Shown piece by piece: positions 8,222-16,158 of a stretch of DNA of 64,000 nt. The notes below the pieces were generated by a model. The model ran no database searches, was not told the origin of the DNA, and was given only the letters and a program-made list of their open reading frames with translations. The first letter of the stretch is position 1. Every line of letters starts with the position of its first letter. Made by a program: the position numbers and the translations under genes. This DNA is from Palsa-506 sp963755815 (lineage in GTDB: Bacteria; Actinomycetota; Actinomycetes; Streptosporangiales; Streptosporangiaceae), in NCBI GenBank assembly GCA_963755815.1, contig CAVWLF010000011.1, forward strand, positions 62,001-126,000. Direction: 5' to 3'.

Positions 8222-8251
8222 ACCGTAACATGACGTTTTCTTTACTGACAA
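8222..8251 (-). promoter_or_regulatory. Candidate promoter for the permease operon
   Basis: Read on the minus strand, TTGTCA (8251-8246) and TACGGT (8227-8222) are separated by 18 bp, a fair match to a housekeeping sigma-70 promoter in a locally AT-rich stretch. Confidence 0.45.
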
Positions 8252-8271
8252 GACTTTTGGTCAGCAGAAAA
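8236..8271. promoter_or_regulatory. Palindromic candidate operator between divergent operons
   Basis: ctgac (8245-8249) and its complement gtcag (8260-8264) flank a short AT-rich core, extended outward by ttttc (8236-8240) and agaaaa. The palindrome covers the -35 of the permease promoter and lies just upstream of the -35 of the BMC promoter. The GntR/UTRA protein at 16155-17018 is the obvious candidate to bind it. The symmetry is seen directly; the binding is inferred. Confidence 0.5.
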
Positions 8272-8289
8272 TAGGTCATATTTCCCCCC

Positions 8290-8318
8290 TTGACTATTAG
8301 GTCCGACCGATCGATGAT
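8290..8318 (+). promoter_or_regulatory. Candidate promoter for the BMC operon
   Basis: TTGACT (8290-8295), a 17-bp spacer and GATGAT (8313-8318) match a sigma-70-type promoter. It lies about 80 bp before the first BMC-operon start and next to the palindrome at 8236-8271. Confidence 0.45.
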
Positions 8319-8396
8319 CTGGTCTGTTATGGGTTGACGGCGCATGCCGATCCGGACCCGCCGCCGCAGGCGGCGGCCGGTCACGAAGGCAGGGCG

Positions 8397-9686
8397 ATGC
8401 ACGACTACGACGTCTTCAGCGTGGAGTCCAAGGCCGAGGTCCTGGCCAGGTCCCGCGAGTTCTGGAACCCGGGGAAGACCGACTTCTGGGCCGAGACCGG
8501 CGTCGATCTCGTCATCGACCGCCGCGAGAGCTACTTCATCTGGGACATGTCCGGCGTCCGGCTGATCGACGTGCACCTGAACGGCGGCACCTACAATCTC
8601 GGGCACCGTAACCCGGAGCTGGTCGAGGCCATCACGACCGGCATGCGCTCCTTCGACATCGGCAACCATCACTTCCCGTCCAGCGCGCGGGCCGCCCTCG
8701 CGCAGACCCTGATCAGCTCGGCGCCGCCCAACCTGACCAAGGTGGTCTACGGCAGCGGCGGTGGCGAGGCGATCGACATCGCGCTGAAGACCGCCCGGCA
8801 CGCCACCAAGCGGCGCAAGATCGTCTCGATCGTGAAGGCGTACCACGGTCATACCGGGCTGGCGGTCGCGGCCGGCGATGACCGTTTCTCCCGGCTGTTC
8901 CTGTCCGACCAGCCCGACGAGTTCCTCCAGGTCCCGTTCAACGACCTCGGCCCGATGGAGTCGGCGCTGCGGGCCGGCGACGTGGCGGCGGTCATCATGG
9001 AGACCATCCCGGCCACCTACGGCTTCCCGCTGCCCGCGCCCGGTTACCTGGAAGCCGTCAAGGCGCTCTGCGAGCGCCACGGCACGCTCTACATCGCCGA
9101 CGAGGTCCAGACCGGGCTGATGCGGACCGGCGAGATGTGGGCTATCACCAAGCACGGCATCGAGCCGGACATCCTGGTCACCGGCAAGGGGCTGTCCGGG
9201 GGGATGTACCCGATCGCCGCCGTGCTGGTCAGCGAGCGGTGCGCGGGATGGCTCACCGAGGACGGCTTCGCGCATATGTCCAGCTTCGGCGGCGCCGAGC
9301 TCGGCTGTGTCGCCGCGCTGAAGACCCTGGAGATCTGCGGCCGGCCGGAAACCAGGTCGATGGTCCACTACATCGCCGATCTCATCGGCCGGGGCCTGCG
9401 GGCCATCCAGGGCGACTACCCGGACTGGTTCACCGGAATCCGGCAGAACGGCGTGGTCATGGGCCTGGAGTTCGACCATCCGGAAGGGGCCAAGTACGTG
9501 ATGCGGCACCTCTACCGGACCGGAGTGTGGGCCATCTTCTCGACCCTGGATCCCCGGGTGCTGCAGTACAAGCCGGGCCTGCTGATGACGCCCGAACTGT
9601 GCGAGGAACTGCTGGAGCGCACCGAGGCCGGCATCGGGCGTGCCTACGCGGAGGCGCGGCGGAGCCCGGCCGGGAGCCGTCGGTGA
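8397..9686 (+). CDS. Class III PLP-dependent aminotransferase/phospho-lyase of the BMC operon
   Basis: This 429-residue fold-type I, class III enzyme has the PLP lysine at about K264 in DILVTGKGLSGGMYP, the Asp of IADEVQTGLMRTG that contacts the pyridine nitrogen, and the VYGSGGGEAID cofactor-phosphate loop. In RMM loci the orthologous enzyme is proposed to convert phosphorylated 1-amino-2-propanol to propanal with loss of ammonia and phosphate. Relatives include both transaminases and amine-phosphate lyases, so the reaction here is inferred. The ATG at 8397 (MHDYDVFS) is preferred over a TTG at 8334 because AAGGCAGGG precedes it and homology begins there. Its stop overlaps the aldehyde dehydrogenase start (GTGA). 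Confidence 0.9.
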   Translation: MHDYDVFSVESKAEVLARSREFWNPGKTDFWAETGVDLVIDRRESYFIWDMSGVRLIDVHLNGGTYNLGHRNPELVEAITTGMRSFDIGNHHFPSSARAALAQTLISSAPPNLTKVVYGSGGGEAIDIALKTARHATKRRKIVSIVKAYHGHTGLAVAAGDDRFSRLFLSDQPDEFLQVPFNDLGPMESALRAGDVAAVIMETIPATYGFPLPAPGYLEAVKALCERHGTLYIADEVQTGLMRTGEMWAITKHGIEPDILVTGKGLSGGMYPIAAVLVSERCAGWLTEDGFAHMSSFGGAELGCVAALKTLEICGRPETRSMVHYIADLIGRGLRAIQGDYPDWFTGIRQNGVVMGLEFDHPEGAKYVMRHLYRTGVWAIFSTLDPRVLQYKPGLLMTPELCEELLERTEAGIGRAYAEARRSPAGSRR

Positions 9687-11530
9687 CCGCGTCCGGCGCG
9701 GCCAGCGCGCGCGCCGCCGGGGGAACCGGCGCGCGCCGGTCCGCCGCCAAGGAGCCCGGTGCCAGCGGGTCCGCGGCCAACGGGTCCGCGGCCAGCGGGT
9801 CCGCGGCCGGCCGTCCGGACGCCGGCGGGCAGGCCGTCAGCCCGGTCGCCGCGACCTACCGGGCGCGGCAGATGCTGGCCCGGGCGCACTGGGCGGCCGG
9901 TGCCTTCGCCGAATACGACCGGGCGTCGGTGCTGCGGATCGCCGAGGCGGTCGCGATGGCCGCCCATGCCCAGGCCCGCCGCTACGCCGAATGGGCGGTC
10001 AGGGAAACCGGGTTCGGCGTGGCTGAGCACAAGACCATCAAGAACGAGGCCTGCTCCCTCGGCGTCTTCGAGCGCTACCAGCGCGAGGACTTCGTCAGTC
10101 CCCGCGTGGACGCCGCCGCCAAGATCGTGTCGCTACCCCGGCCGGCCGGCGTCATCCTGGCCCTCACCCCGTCCACCAACCCGGTCTGCAGCGTGTTCTT
10201 CAAGGTCATCCTGGCCCTGCTGACCCGGAACGCGATCGTCGTCAGCCCGCACCCGATGGCCCGGGAATGCTGCGGCGACGCGGCCCGGCTGCTGGCCGGG
10301 GTGGCCACCCGGGCGGGGGCTCCGGACGGCGTGATCAGCGTCGTCGAGGACGTGACCGTGCCGCTGATCGAGGCCCTGATGGCCGACCCGGTCACCGGCG
10401 TCATCGTGGCCACCGGCGGCTCGGCCGTGGTGCGGGCCGCGCACCGCTCGGGCAACCCGGCCCTCGGCGTCGGCCCCGGCAACGTGCCCGTCCTGGTCGA
10501 TGCCACCGCCGACCTAACCGCGGCGGCGCAGCGGATCGTCGACAGCAAGGCGTTCGACAACTCGGTGCTCTGCACCAATGAGTCGGTCCTCATCGCCGAG
10601 GACTCGGTCTCCGGGCGGCTGCTCCGGGAAATGCAGCGCCAGCAGGCCGTGCTGCTGGACGCGGCCGGCCGGGACCGGCTGCGGGACTACCTGTTCCCGG
10701 CCGGCCGGCTCAACGGCGAGGCGATCGGCAAGGACGCCGCCTGGATCGCCGGCCGGGCCGGGCTCCGGGTACCGCCGCGGACACGCGTGCTGCTGGCGCC
10801 CTTCGACCTGGTCCTGCCCGAGGAGCCGTTCGCCAGCGAGAAGCTCTGCCCGGTCCTCGGCGTGACCGGCGCCGAGTCGGCGGCCCGCGGAATCGAGGCC
10901 GCCCGCGCCGTGATCCGCATCGGCGGCGCCGGCCACTCGGCGGCGATCCACAGCCAGGATCCGCGGACCATCATCCGGTTCGCCGACCGGGTCCCGGTGC
11001 TGCGGGTCGCGGTCAACGCGGGCAACAGCACCGGCAGCTCCGGCCTGGAGACGAACCTGGCGCCGTCCATGACGCTGGGCACCGGCTTCGCCGGGCATAG
11101 CTCGATCGGAGAGAACCTGGAGCCCCGCCACCTGGTCAACTGGACCCGGGTCGCCTACAACTCGGCCGGCAGCGTGCCGTTCGGCGACTTTACCGGGATC
11201 ACCGTCGGGGAGCCGCCGGACGGCCCGGTCCCCGGCTATCCGCTGGCCTCGAACCTGCCCGGCGCGAACCCGGCCCGCCGGGATGGCGCCGGGGCCGGCC
11301 GGGAGACCGGCGGGAACGCCGACGGAGCCGCCGGCGGCCCGGCTGGCTCGCGCCCGGGGCCGCCCGGGGCCAGCGCGGACCCGGCTGGTCCGGTATCGGC
11401 CGGATCGGCATCCGGCGACGGCGCGGGCCCGGCCGGTTCCTGGCCCGGCCGCGCGGACGGCGCCGACGCCGTCCGCGAGCAGTTGCGGGCGCTGATCATC
11501 GAAGAACTCCAGCAGTTGATGGCGCGGTGA
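9683..11530 (+). CDS. Acylating aldehyde dehydrogenase (PduP/EutE-like) with C-terminal encapsulation helix
   Basis: This 615-residue CoA-acylating aldehyde dehydrogenase probably oxidises propanal or a similar aldehyde to the acyl-CoA inside the shell. The catalytic cysteine is about C297 in AFDNSVLCTNESV. The GVGPGNVPV and ATGGSAVVRA loops are present. The first 60 residues are a low-complexity Ala/Gly/Ser repeat (GSAA-type). After the catalytic domain comes an Ala/Gly/Pro linker of about 90 residues, then the C-terminal amphipathic helix VREQLRALIIEELQQLMAR, which has the spacing and composition of BMC encapsulation peptides. The GTG start overlaps the aminotransferase stop (GTGA). It is longer than usual (about 460-500) only because of these appendages. 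Confidence 0.92.
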   Translation: MTASGAASARAAGGTGARRSAAKEPGASGSAANGSAASGSAAGRPDAGGQAVSPVAATYRARQMLARAHWAAGAFAEYDRASVLRIAEAVAMAAHAQARRYAEWAVRETGFGVAEHKTIKNEACSLGVFERYQREDFVSPRVDAAAKIVSLPRPAGVILALTPSTNPVCSVFFKVILALLTRNAIVVSPHPMARECCGDAARLLAGVATRAGAPDGVISVVEDVTVPLIEALMADPVTGVIVATGGSAVVRAAHRSGNPALGVGPGNVPVLVDATADLTAAAQRIVDSKAFDNSVLCTNESVLIAEDSVSGRLLREMQRQQAVLLDAAGRDRLRDYLFPAGRLNGEAIGKDAAWIAGRAGLRVPPRTRVLLAPFDLVLPEEPFASEKLCPVLGVTGAESAARGIEAARAVIRIGGAGHSAAIHSQDPRTIIRFADRVPVLRVAVNAGNSTGSSGLETNLAPSMTLGTGFAGHSSIGENLEPRHLVNWTRVAYNSAGSVPFGDFTGITVGEPPDGPVPGYPLASNLPGANPARRDGAGAGRETGGNADGAAGGPAGSRPGPPGASADPAGPVSAGSASGDGAGPAGSWPGRADGADAVREQLRALIIEELQQLMAR

Positions 11531-11533
11531 CGG

Positions 11534-12136
11534 ATGGCCGAGCTGCGTTCGTTCATCTTCCTTGACCAGCTGCAACCGCAGACCATGTGCTACCTGGGCA
11601 GCTGGATCCGGGGGCGCCCGCCGCGGCTGCGGATGGCCGCCCGCGTCATCGAGATCTCGCCCGGCCTGGACATCGAGCCGCTGACCGACGTCGCGCTGAA
11701 GGAGGCCGACGTGCAGGCCGGGATCCTGGTCGTGGAGCGGCAGTTCGGTTACCTGGAGCTGCACGGCACGAACGACGCCGTGCGCGCGGCCAGCAGCGCC
11801 GTGCTCGACGCGCTCGGGGCGAGCGCCACCGACGCGCTGCGGCCGCAGGTGCTGGCCTCGCGGATCATGACCAGGATCGACGCCCAGCACGCGTTCCTGG
11901 TGAATCGGAACAAGCTCGGCTCGATGGTCCTGCCGGGGGAGTCGCTGTTCGTCCTGGAGCTGCAGCCGGCCTCCTACGCGATCCTGGCCGCCAACGAGGC
12001 GGAGAAGGCGGCCCGGATCAAGATCGTCGATTACCGGATGATCGGCGCCACCGGCCGCGTCTACCTGTCCGGCCGCGAAGATGACGTGCGCCAGGCCGCC
12101 GACGCCGTCACCGCCCTCCTCGGCGAGCCGGCATGA
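11534..12136 (+). CDS. Tandem-domain BMC shell protein (BMC-T, MSM0275-like position)
   Basis: The 200 residues form two BMC domains. The first half contains 'AARVIEISPGLDIEPLTDVALK' and 'AGILVVERQFGYLELHG'; the second contains 'DAQHAFLVNRNKLGSMVLPGES' and 'DYRMIGATGRVYLSGREDDVRQA', the typical last strand and helix of BMC folds. The secondary-structure order suggests the circularly permuted type. Such proteins form pseudohexameric trimers in the shell facets, often with larger or gated pores. It starts 3 bp after the aldehyde dehydrogenase and ends with an ATGA overlap into the next gene. It aligns along its length with the second BMC-T at 13531-14178. Confidence 0.9.
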   Translation: MAELRSFIFLDQLQPQTMCYLGSWIRGRPPRLRMAARVIEISPGLDIEPLTDVALKEADVQAGILVVERQFGYLELHGTNDAVRAASSAVLDALGASATDALRPQVLASRIMTRIDAQHAFLVNRNKLGSMVLPGESLFVLELQPASYAILAANEAEKAARIKIVDYRMIGATGRVYLSGREDDVRQAADAVTALLGEPA

Positions 12137-12777
12137 CGTCCCTCGGCGCACCTTTCGCCCCAGACGCACTCCGGCAACTCGTGCGCGAGGTGCTGCGCGA
12201 GGTCCTGCCCGCGCTCCCGGGGCCGCCAGGTCCGGTCGACGTGCATGCGGACCGGCCAGAACCCGCTCAAAGTCGCGTCGACCGCGTGCCGGTGCGGCTG
12301 GGCAGCGATGCGGACCTGCACGCGTTCGTGGTCGAGATACTGCGGCTGGCCGATGACCCGCAACGGCGTCTCGACCTGCTGGCCGGCCGGCTCCGCTTCA
12401 CCATGGCCTCCGCATCGGGTCAGCCAGTGATCCCGAAGGATTCGCGTCACATCTGGCCCCAGATCCTTCGGGATCATGAAGAGCCGGGCCCGGACACTGG
12501 CCCGGCGGGCCCGGCCGGGACGCCTCCCACCGGAGAGCCCCGCGCCGGGGAGCCTCGTGCCGAGACACCTCGCGCTGGGGCACCTCGCGCGGGGGAGCCG
12601 CGCGGCGGGGCGGCGCTCACCGCGCGGCGGGTCGAGAAGGGCGCGGTGACCGAGCGGGCGGTGATCGCCGCGGCCCGGGCCGGCGAACGGCTGGTGCTGG
12701 GCCCGCGCGCGGTGCTGACCCCGCTGGCCCGGGACAAGGCACGGGCGCTGGGCGTCCCGATCGAGAAGGAGCGGTGA
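12133..12777 (+). CDS. BMC-operon protein of unknown function with cargo-like N-terminal helix
   Basis: The protein has 214 residues. The N-terminus is an amphipathic helix (PDALRQLVREVLREVLPAL) followed by a Pro/Gly linker, which is the layout of an encapsulation peptide. A middle segment (about 55-105, VPVRLGSDADLHAFVVEILRLADDPQ...) looks globular but unfamiliar. Next come imperfect GEPRA/ETPRA pentapeptide repeats (about 130-155), then a C-terminal block 'VTERAVIAAARAGERLVLGPRAVLTPLARDKARALGVPI', whose L-T-P-x-A-R-D signature recalls short motifs in other BMC accessory proteins such as EutT. In the mycobacterial RMM locus the equivalent slot (MSM0274) also holds an uncharacterised protein. 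It is a candidate core scaffold or adaptor; that role is inference. Confidence 0.8.
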   Translation: MTSLGAPFAPDALRQLVREVLREVLPALPGPPGPVDVHADRPEPAQSRVDRVPVRLGSDADLHAFVVEILRLADDPQRRLDLLAGRLRFTMASASGQPVIPKDSRHIWPQILRDHEEPGPDTGPAGPAGTPPTGEPRAGEPRAETPRAGAPRAGEPRGGAALTARRVEKGAVTERAVIAAARAGERLVLGPRAVLTPLARDKARALGVPIEKER

Positions 12778-13163
12778 TGCTGCAAGCAACGGTGGTGGGG
12801 AACGTGTGGTCCACCAAGCGGATCGACGGCCTGCCGAGCGGCGCGTTCCTGGAGGTCGAGGTGACCGGATCGGGGGAGCGGCTGGTCGCCTTCGATGTAC
12901 TCGGCAGCGGCCGCGGCGAGCGGGTGCTGGTCGCGCAGGGCTCGGTGGCCGCCGGGTGGCTGCCGGACCGGCCCCCGGTGGACGCGCTCATCATCGGGTC
13001 CATCGACGAGCCCTCGGCGGCCCCGGCCGGCCCGCCCGGGGCGCCGCCGCCCGCAACGGCCTCGCCGGCCACCGGCCCGGCCGCTACCGCCTCGCCCGCC
13101 GCCAGCCCGCTCGCCGCCACCCCGGGCGGGACCGGCCGGAAGCGACGGGCCGGCCACTCGTAA
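12777..13163 (+). CDS. BMC-P pentameric vertex protein (EutN/CcmL family)
   Basis: The protein has 128 residues. The first 85-90 form a EutN/CcmL OB-fold: MLQATVVGNVWSTKR...LEVEVTG...LVAFDVLGSGRGERVLVAQGSVAA, then VDALIIGSID near the end of the domain. Such pentamers cap the vertices of the icosahedral shell. A C-terminal Ala/Pro/Thr-rich tail of about 40 residues with a basic end (GRKRRAGHS) is absent from typical 95-residue members. The ATG at 12777 shares its A with the previous stop (TGATG), and AGGAG lies just upstream. A GTG three bases earlier is in the same frame. Confidence 0.92.
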   Translation: MLQATVVGNVWSTKRIDGLPSGAFLEVEVTGSGERLVAFDVLGSGRGERVLVAQGSVAAGWLPDRPPVDALIIGSIDEPSAAPAGPPGAPPPATASPATGPAATASPAASPLAATPGGTGRKRRAGHS

Positions 13164-13220
13164 TTCGTTAATGCCGCTAACTGCTCCGGTGCTGCCGGTG
13201 CGAAACGGAGAGGAAATCTG

Positions 13221-13499
13221 ATGGCACAGAACGCGCTTGGCATGATCGAGACCAAGGGCTACGTGGCCGCGCTCGCGGCCGCGGACGCGATGGTCAAGGC
13301 GGCCAACGTCGTGATCGTCGGCCGCCAGGAGGTCGGGGACGGGCTAGTGGCCGTGATCATCAACGGCGACGTGGGCGCGGTCAAGGCCGCGACCGAGGCC
13401 GGCGCCGAGACCGCGTCCAGCGTCGGCGAGCTCATCTCGGTGCACGTCATCCCCCGGCCGCATACCGAGCTCGGCAAGCATTTCGTGGTCGCCGAGTGA
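13221..13499 (+). CDS. BMC-H hexameric shell protein
   Basis: This 92-residue protein is a canonical single-domain BMC shell protein: MAQNALGMIETKGYVAALAAADAMVKAANV, then VIINGDVGAVKAATEAGAE and a final VHVIPRPH. It has the classic E-T-x-G start, helix A with the conserved lysine, and the pore-proximal loop. Hexamers tile the facets and are usually the most abundant shell component. It has its own good ribosome site (GAGAGGAAA) 57 bp after the BMC-P gene, unlike the tightly overlapped neighbours, consistent with higher independent translation. It corresponds to MSM0272 in the mycobacterial RMM locus by type and order. Confidence 0.95.
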   Translation: MAQNALGMIETKGYVAALAAADAMVKAANVVIVGRQEVGDGLVAVIINGDVGAVKAATEAGAETASSVGELISVHVIPRPHTELGKHFVVAE

Positions 13500-13530
13500 C
13501 GCCTGCGACCGGCGGGATCGCGGGGCCGCC

Positions 13531-14178
13531 ATGACGGCCGTCCTGACCAGCATCGAGCTGCGGGTCTACCTGCCGATCGCGAGCCTGCAGCGGCAGTTCG
13601 CGGCCTACCTGGGCACGCCCACCCGGGCCCGGGGCTACCCGCCGCTGGAAGGCGACCACGCGCTCATCGTCGAGGTGGCGCCCGGCCTGGCGATCGAGCG
13701 GGTGACCGACCTGGCGCTGCGGGCCGCGCCCTCGGCCGAGCCGGGGATCCTGTTCGTGGAGCGGCAGTTCGGGGTGCTTGAGGTGCATTCCCGCGACGCC
13801 GACGACCTCGGGCGGGCCGGCCGGGCCATCCTGGACGGCATCGGGCACTCGGCCGCCGATCAGCTCCGGCCGCGGCTGCTGTACAGCGACGTGATCGAGG
13901 ATGTCACCGACCAGCAGGCGGTGGTGATCAACCGGTCCCGGCAGGCGTCGATGCTGCTGCCGGGGCAGTCGCTGCTGGTGTGCGAGATGGCGCCGGCCCT
14001 GTTCGCGGCGGTGGCGGCCAACCAGGCGGAGCTGGCCGCGCCGGAGAACACGCTGGTCGATGTCACCATGATCGGCGCTTCCGGGCGGGTCTACGTGGCC
14101 GGCAGCACCGAGGGCGTCGGCCGGGCCAGGGAGGAAATCGAGCGGCTGCTGGCCGGCATTAAGGGGCGCGAGCAGTGA
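13531..14178 (+). CDS. Second tandem-domain BMC shell protein (BMC-T)
   Basis: This 215-residue two-domain BMC protein is paralogous to 11534-12136. The shared framework includes 'VEVAPGLAIERVTDLALR', 'GILFVERQFGVLEVHSRDAD' and the second-domain 'VDVTMIGASGRVYVAGSTEGVGRAREE'. It forms pseudohexameric trimers. Two different BMC-T proteins plus one BMC-H and one BMC-P is exactly the shell inventory described for the mycobacterial RMM organelle. Its stop overlaps the kinase start (GTGA). Confidence 0.92.
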   Translation: MTAVLTSIELRVYLPIASLQRQFAAYLGTPTRARGYPPLEGDHALIVEVAPGLAIERVTDLALRAAPSAEPGILFVERQFGVLEVHSRDADDLGRAGRAILDGIGHSAADQLRPRLLYSDVIEDVTDQQAVVINRSRQASMLLPGQSLLVCEMAPALFAAVAANQAELAAPENTLVDVTMIGASGRVYVAGSTEGVGRAREEIERLLAGIKGREQ

Positions 14179-15257
14179 GCGCGGCGGAGCCTGGCCCCCG
14201 GGACGAGGGGACCGGGGAGGCCATCCAGCGGGAAGGCGGGGCCGGGGCAGGCCAGCGGGAAGCCGGGGCCGGGGACTCGCCGGAGCAGATCCTGCTCGGC
14301 TACGATCCGTTCGCCCGGGCGGCCCTGCACCCGTTCGGCTTCTCGGCCGACGCGCGGCTTTCGCTGCTCAGCCTGTCGGAGAACGCCACTTACCGGATCG
14401 ACGATCCGCGGGACGGGCGGGTCGCGGTGCTGCGGGTGCACCGGACCGGCTATCACGAGCCGGGGGCGGTCGCGTCCGAGCTGGCCTGGCTGCAGGCGCT
14501 GCGGCGGGACGAGGGGCTGCTGACCCCGGCCGTGTTCCGCGCGCCCGATGGCCGCGACGTCGTGGACGTCGAGATCGGGCCGGTCACCCGCCAGACGGTG
14601 CTGTTCGAATGGCTGCCGGGCACCGAACCGCCGGAGAACCAGCTAGCCGAGAAGTTCGAGCTGCTCGGCGCGATCTGCGCGCGCATGCACCGGCACTCCC
14701 GCAGCTGGCGCCGGCCGCCCGCGTTCACGCGCTTCTCCTGGGACTTCGACTGCTGCGTCGGCGACTCGCCCCGGTGGGGGCGGTGGCAGGACGGCGTCGG
14801 GGTGGGCCAGGAGGAACTGCGGACGCTCGGCCGCGCGGCCGAGCTGATCGCCGAGCGGCTGCGCCGGTTCGGTTCCGGGCCGGATCGCTTCGGCCTGATT
14901 CACGCCGACATGCGGCTGGCCAACCTGCTGGTGAGCGGATCCAGCATCCGGGTGATCGACTTCGACGACTGCGGCTTCGGCTGGTTCCTGTTCGACATCG
15001 GCGCCTCGCTGAGCTTCATCGAGCACGACCCCCGGGTGCCCGCGCTCTGCGACGCCTGGCTGCGCGGATACCGCGGCGTCCTGCCGCTGCCGGACGAGGA
15101 CGCGGCGGAGATCCCCACCTTCGTGCTGCTGCGGCGGCTGCAGCTGGTCGCCTGGGTGGGTTCGCACCGGTTCGCGGACTCCGCCCGCGACCTGGGCGCG
15201 GAGTTCACCAGGGGCGCGTGCGAGCTGGCCGAGCGATACCTGCTGACCACCGCCTAG
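14175..15257 (+). CDS. APH-family small-molecule kinase, probable amino-propanol kinase
   Basis: This 360-residue aminoglycoside phosphotransferase/choline-kinase-fold enzyme has the catalytic loop LIHADMRLANLLV (Asp as base) and the metal loop IRVIDFDDCGFGWFLFDIG. A disordered Gly/Glu-rich N-terminus of about 40 residues precedes the lobe that begins near ILLGYDPFARAAL. The orthologous kinase of the M. smegmatis locus phosphorylates (S)-1-amino-2-propanol. The same BMC context supports that role here, but the substrate is not provable from sequence. The GTG start overlaps the BMC-T stop. Phosphorylation would produce the substrate of the class III PLP enzyme at the front of the operon. Confidence 0.85.
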   Translation: MSAAEPGPRDEGTGEAIQREGGAGAGQREAGAGDSPEQILLGYDPFARAALHPFGFSADARLSLLSLSENATYRIDDPRDGRVAVLRVHRTGYHEPGAVASELAWLQALRRDEGLLTPAVFRAPDGRDVVDVEIGPVTRQTVLFEWLPGTEPPENQLAEKFELLGAICARMHRHSRSWRRPPAFTRFSWDFDCCVGDSPRWGRWQDGVGVGQEELRTLGRAAELIAERLRRFGSGPDRFGLIHADMRLANLLVSGSSIRVIDFDDCGFGWFLFDIGASLSFIEHDPRVPALCDAWLRGYRGVLPLPDEDAAEIPTFVLLRRLQLVAWVGSHRFADSARDLGAEFTRGACELAERYLLTTA

Positions 15258-15384
15258 TCGCCCGCCGCATGCCCGCCGACCACCAGTCCCGCCGACCAGG
15301 GGCCGCCGACCGCAGCGTACCCGGCTACCCGGCCCGCCCGGCCAAGGCCCGACCACTCATTTCCTCGACTACTAAGGAGTCGTG

Positions 15385-16158
15385 ATGTTCTCGTCAATCA
15401 GCGGCAGGTCGGTCCTGGTGACCGGCGGTACCAAGGGCATCGGCAAGGGGCTGGCCGCCGGGTTCGCGGCCGAGGGCGCCCGGGTGGTCATCACCGGCCG
15501 GGATGCCGAGGCCGGCCAGCGGACGGCCGCCGAGCTCACCGCGGCCGGCGGGGCGGTCACGTTCGCGGCCGGGGACGTCAGCGACCCGGACAGCTGCGCG
15601 GACGTGGTGGCGGCCACCCGGCAGCGGCATGGCGGTGTCGACGTGGTCTGCTGCAATGCGGGCATCTTCCCGGCCGCCACGCTGGAGCAGATGACCCCGG
15701 GCCAGCTTGACGAGGTGCTGTCGGTCAACCTGAAGGGGACGTTTTTCATCGTGCAGGCGGCGCTGCCCGCGCTGCGGGAATCCGGCCACGGCCGCGTCAT
15801 CGTCACGTCGTCGATCACCGGCCCGCTCACCGGGTTCACCGGGTGGTCGCATTACGGGGCCAGCAAGGCCGGCCAGCTCGGGTTCATCCGCTCGGCGGCG
15901 ATAGAGCTGGCCCGCTCCGGAATCACCGTCAACGCGGTCCTGCCCGGCAACATCGTCACCGAGGGCCTGGGCGACCTGGGCGCGGATTACCTGGCGTCGA
16001 TGGAGGCGGCCATCCCGCTCGGGCATCTCGGCAGCGTGGCCGACATTGCCAGCGCGGCACTGTTCTTCGCGAGTGACGAGGCCGGCTACGTCACCGGCCA
16101 GACGCTGGTGGTGGACGGCGGCCAGACCATCCCGGAGTCCCTGGAGGCCATGGGGTGA
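15385..16158 (+). CDS. SDR-family oxidoreductase of the BMC operon
   Basis: This 257-residue classical short-chain dehydrogenase has the Rossmann motif VTGGTKGIGKG, CCNAG after strand 4, the catalytic Ser in SSITG and Y-x3-K in WSHYGASKAG, and the C-terminal TGQTLVVDGGQ. It likely interconverts an amino ketone and amino alcohol (aminoacetone/1-amino-2-propanol) to feed the kinase. That reaction is inferred from RMM precedent. The ATG at 15385 is preceded by AAGGAG five bases upstream; a GTG immediately before it is in frame. It follows a 127-bp non-coding gap after the kinase and its stop overlaps the GntR start. Confidence 0.9.
   Translation: MFSSISGRSVLVTGGTKGIGKGLAAGFAAEGARVVITGRDAEAGQRTAAELTAAGGAVTFAAGDVSDPDSCADVVAATRQRHGGVDVVCCNAGIFPAATLEQMTPGQLDEVLSVNLKGTFFIVQAALPALRESGHGRVIVTSSITGPLTGFTGWSHYGASKAGQLGFIRSAAIELARSGITVNAVLPGNIVTEGLGDLGADYLASMEAAIPLGHLGSVADIASAALFFASDEAGYVTGQTLVVDGGQTIPESLEAMG

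Noticed and set aside
9137..9682. An upstream in-frame extension of the aldehyde dehydrogenase into the aminotransferase gene
   Set aside because: The extension is antisense-like shadow sequence; the GTGA overlap at 9683 gives a natural start.
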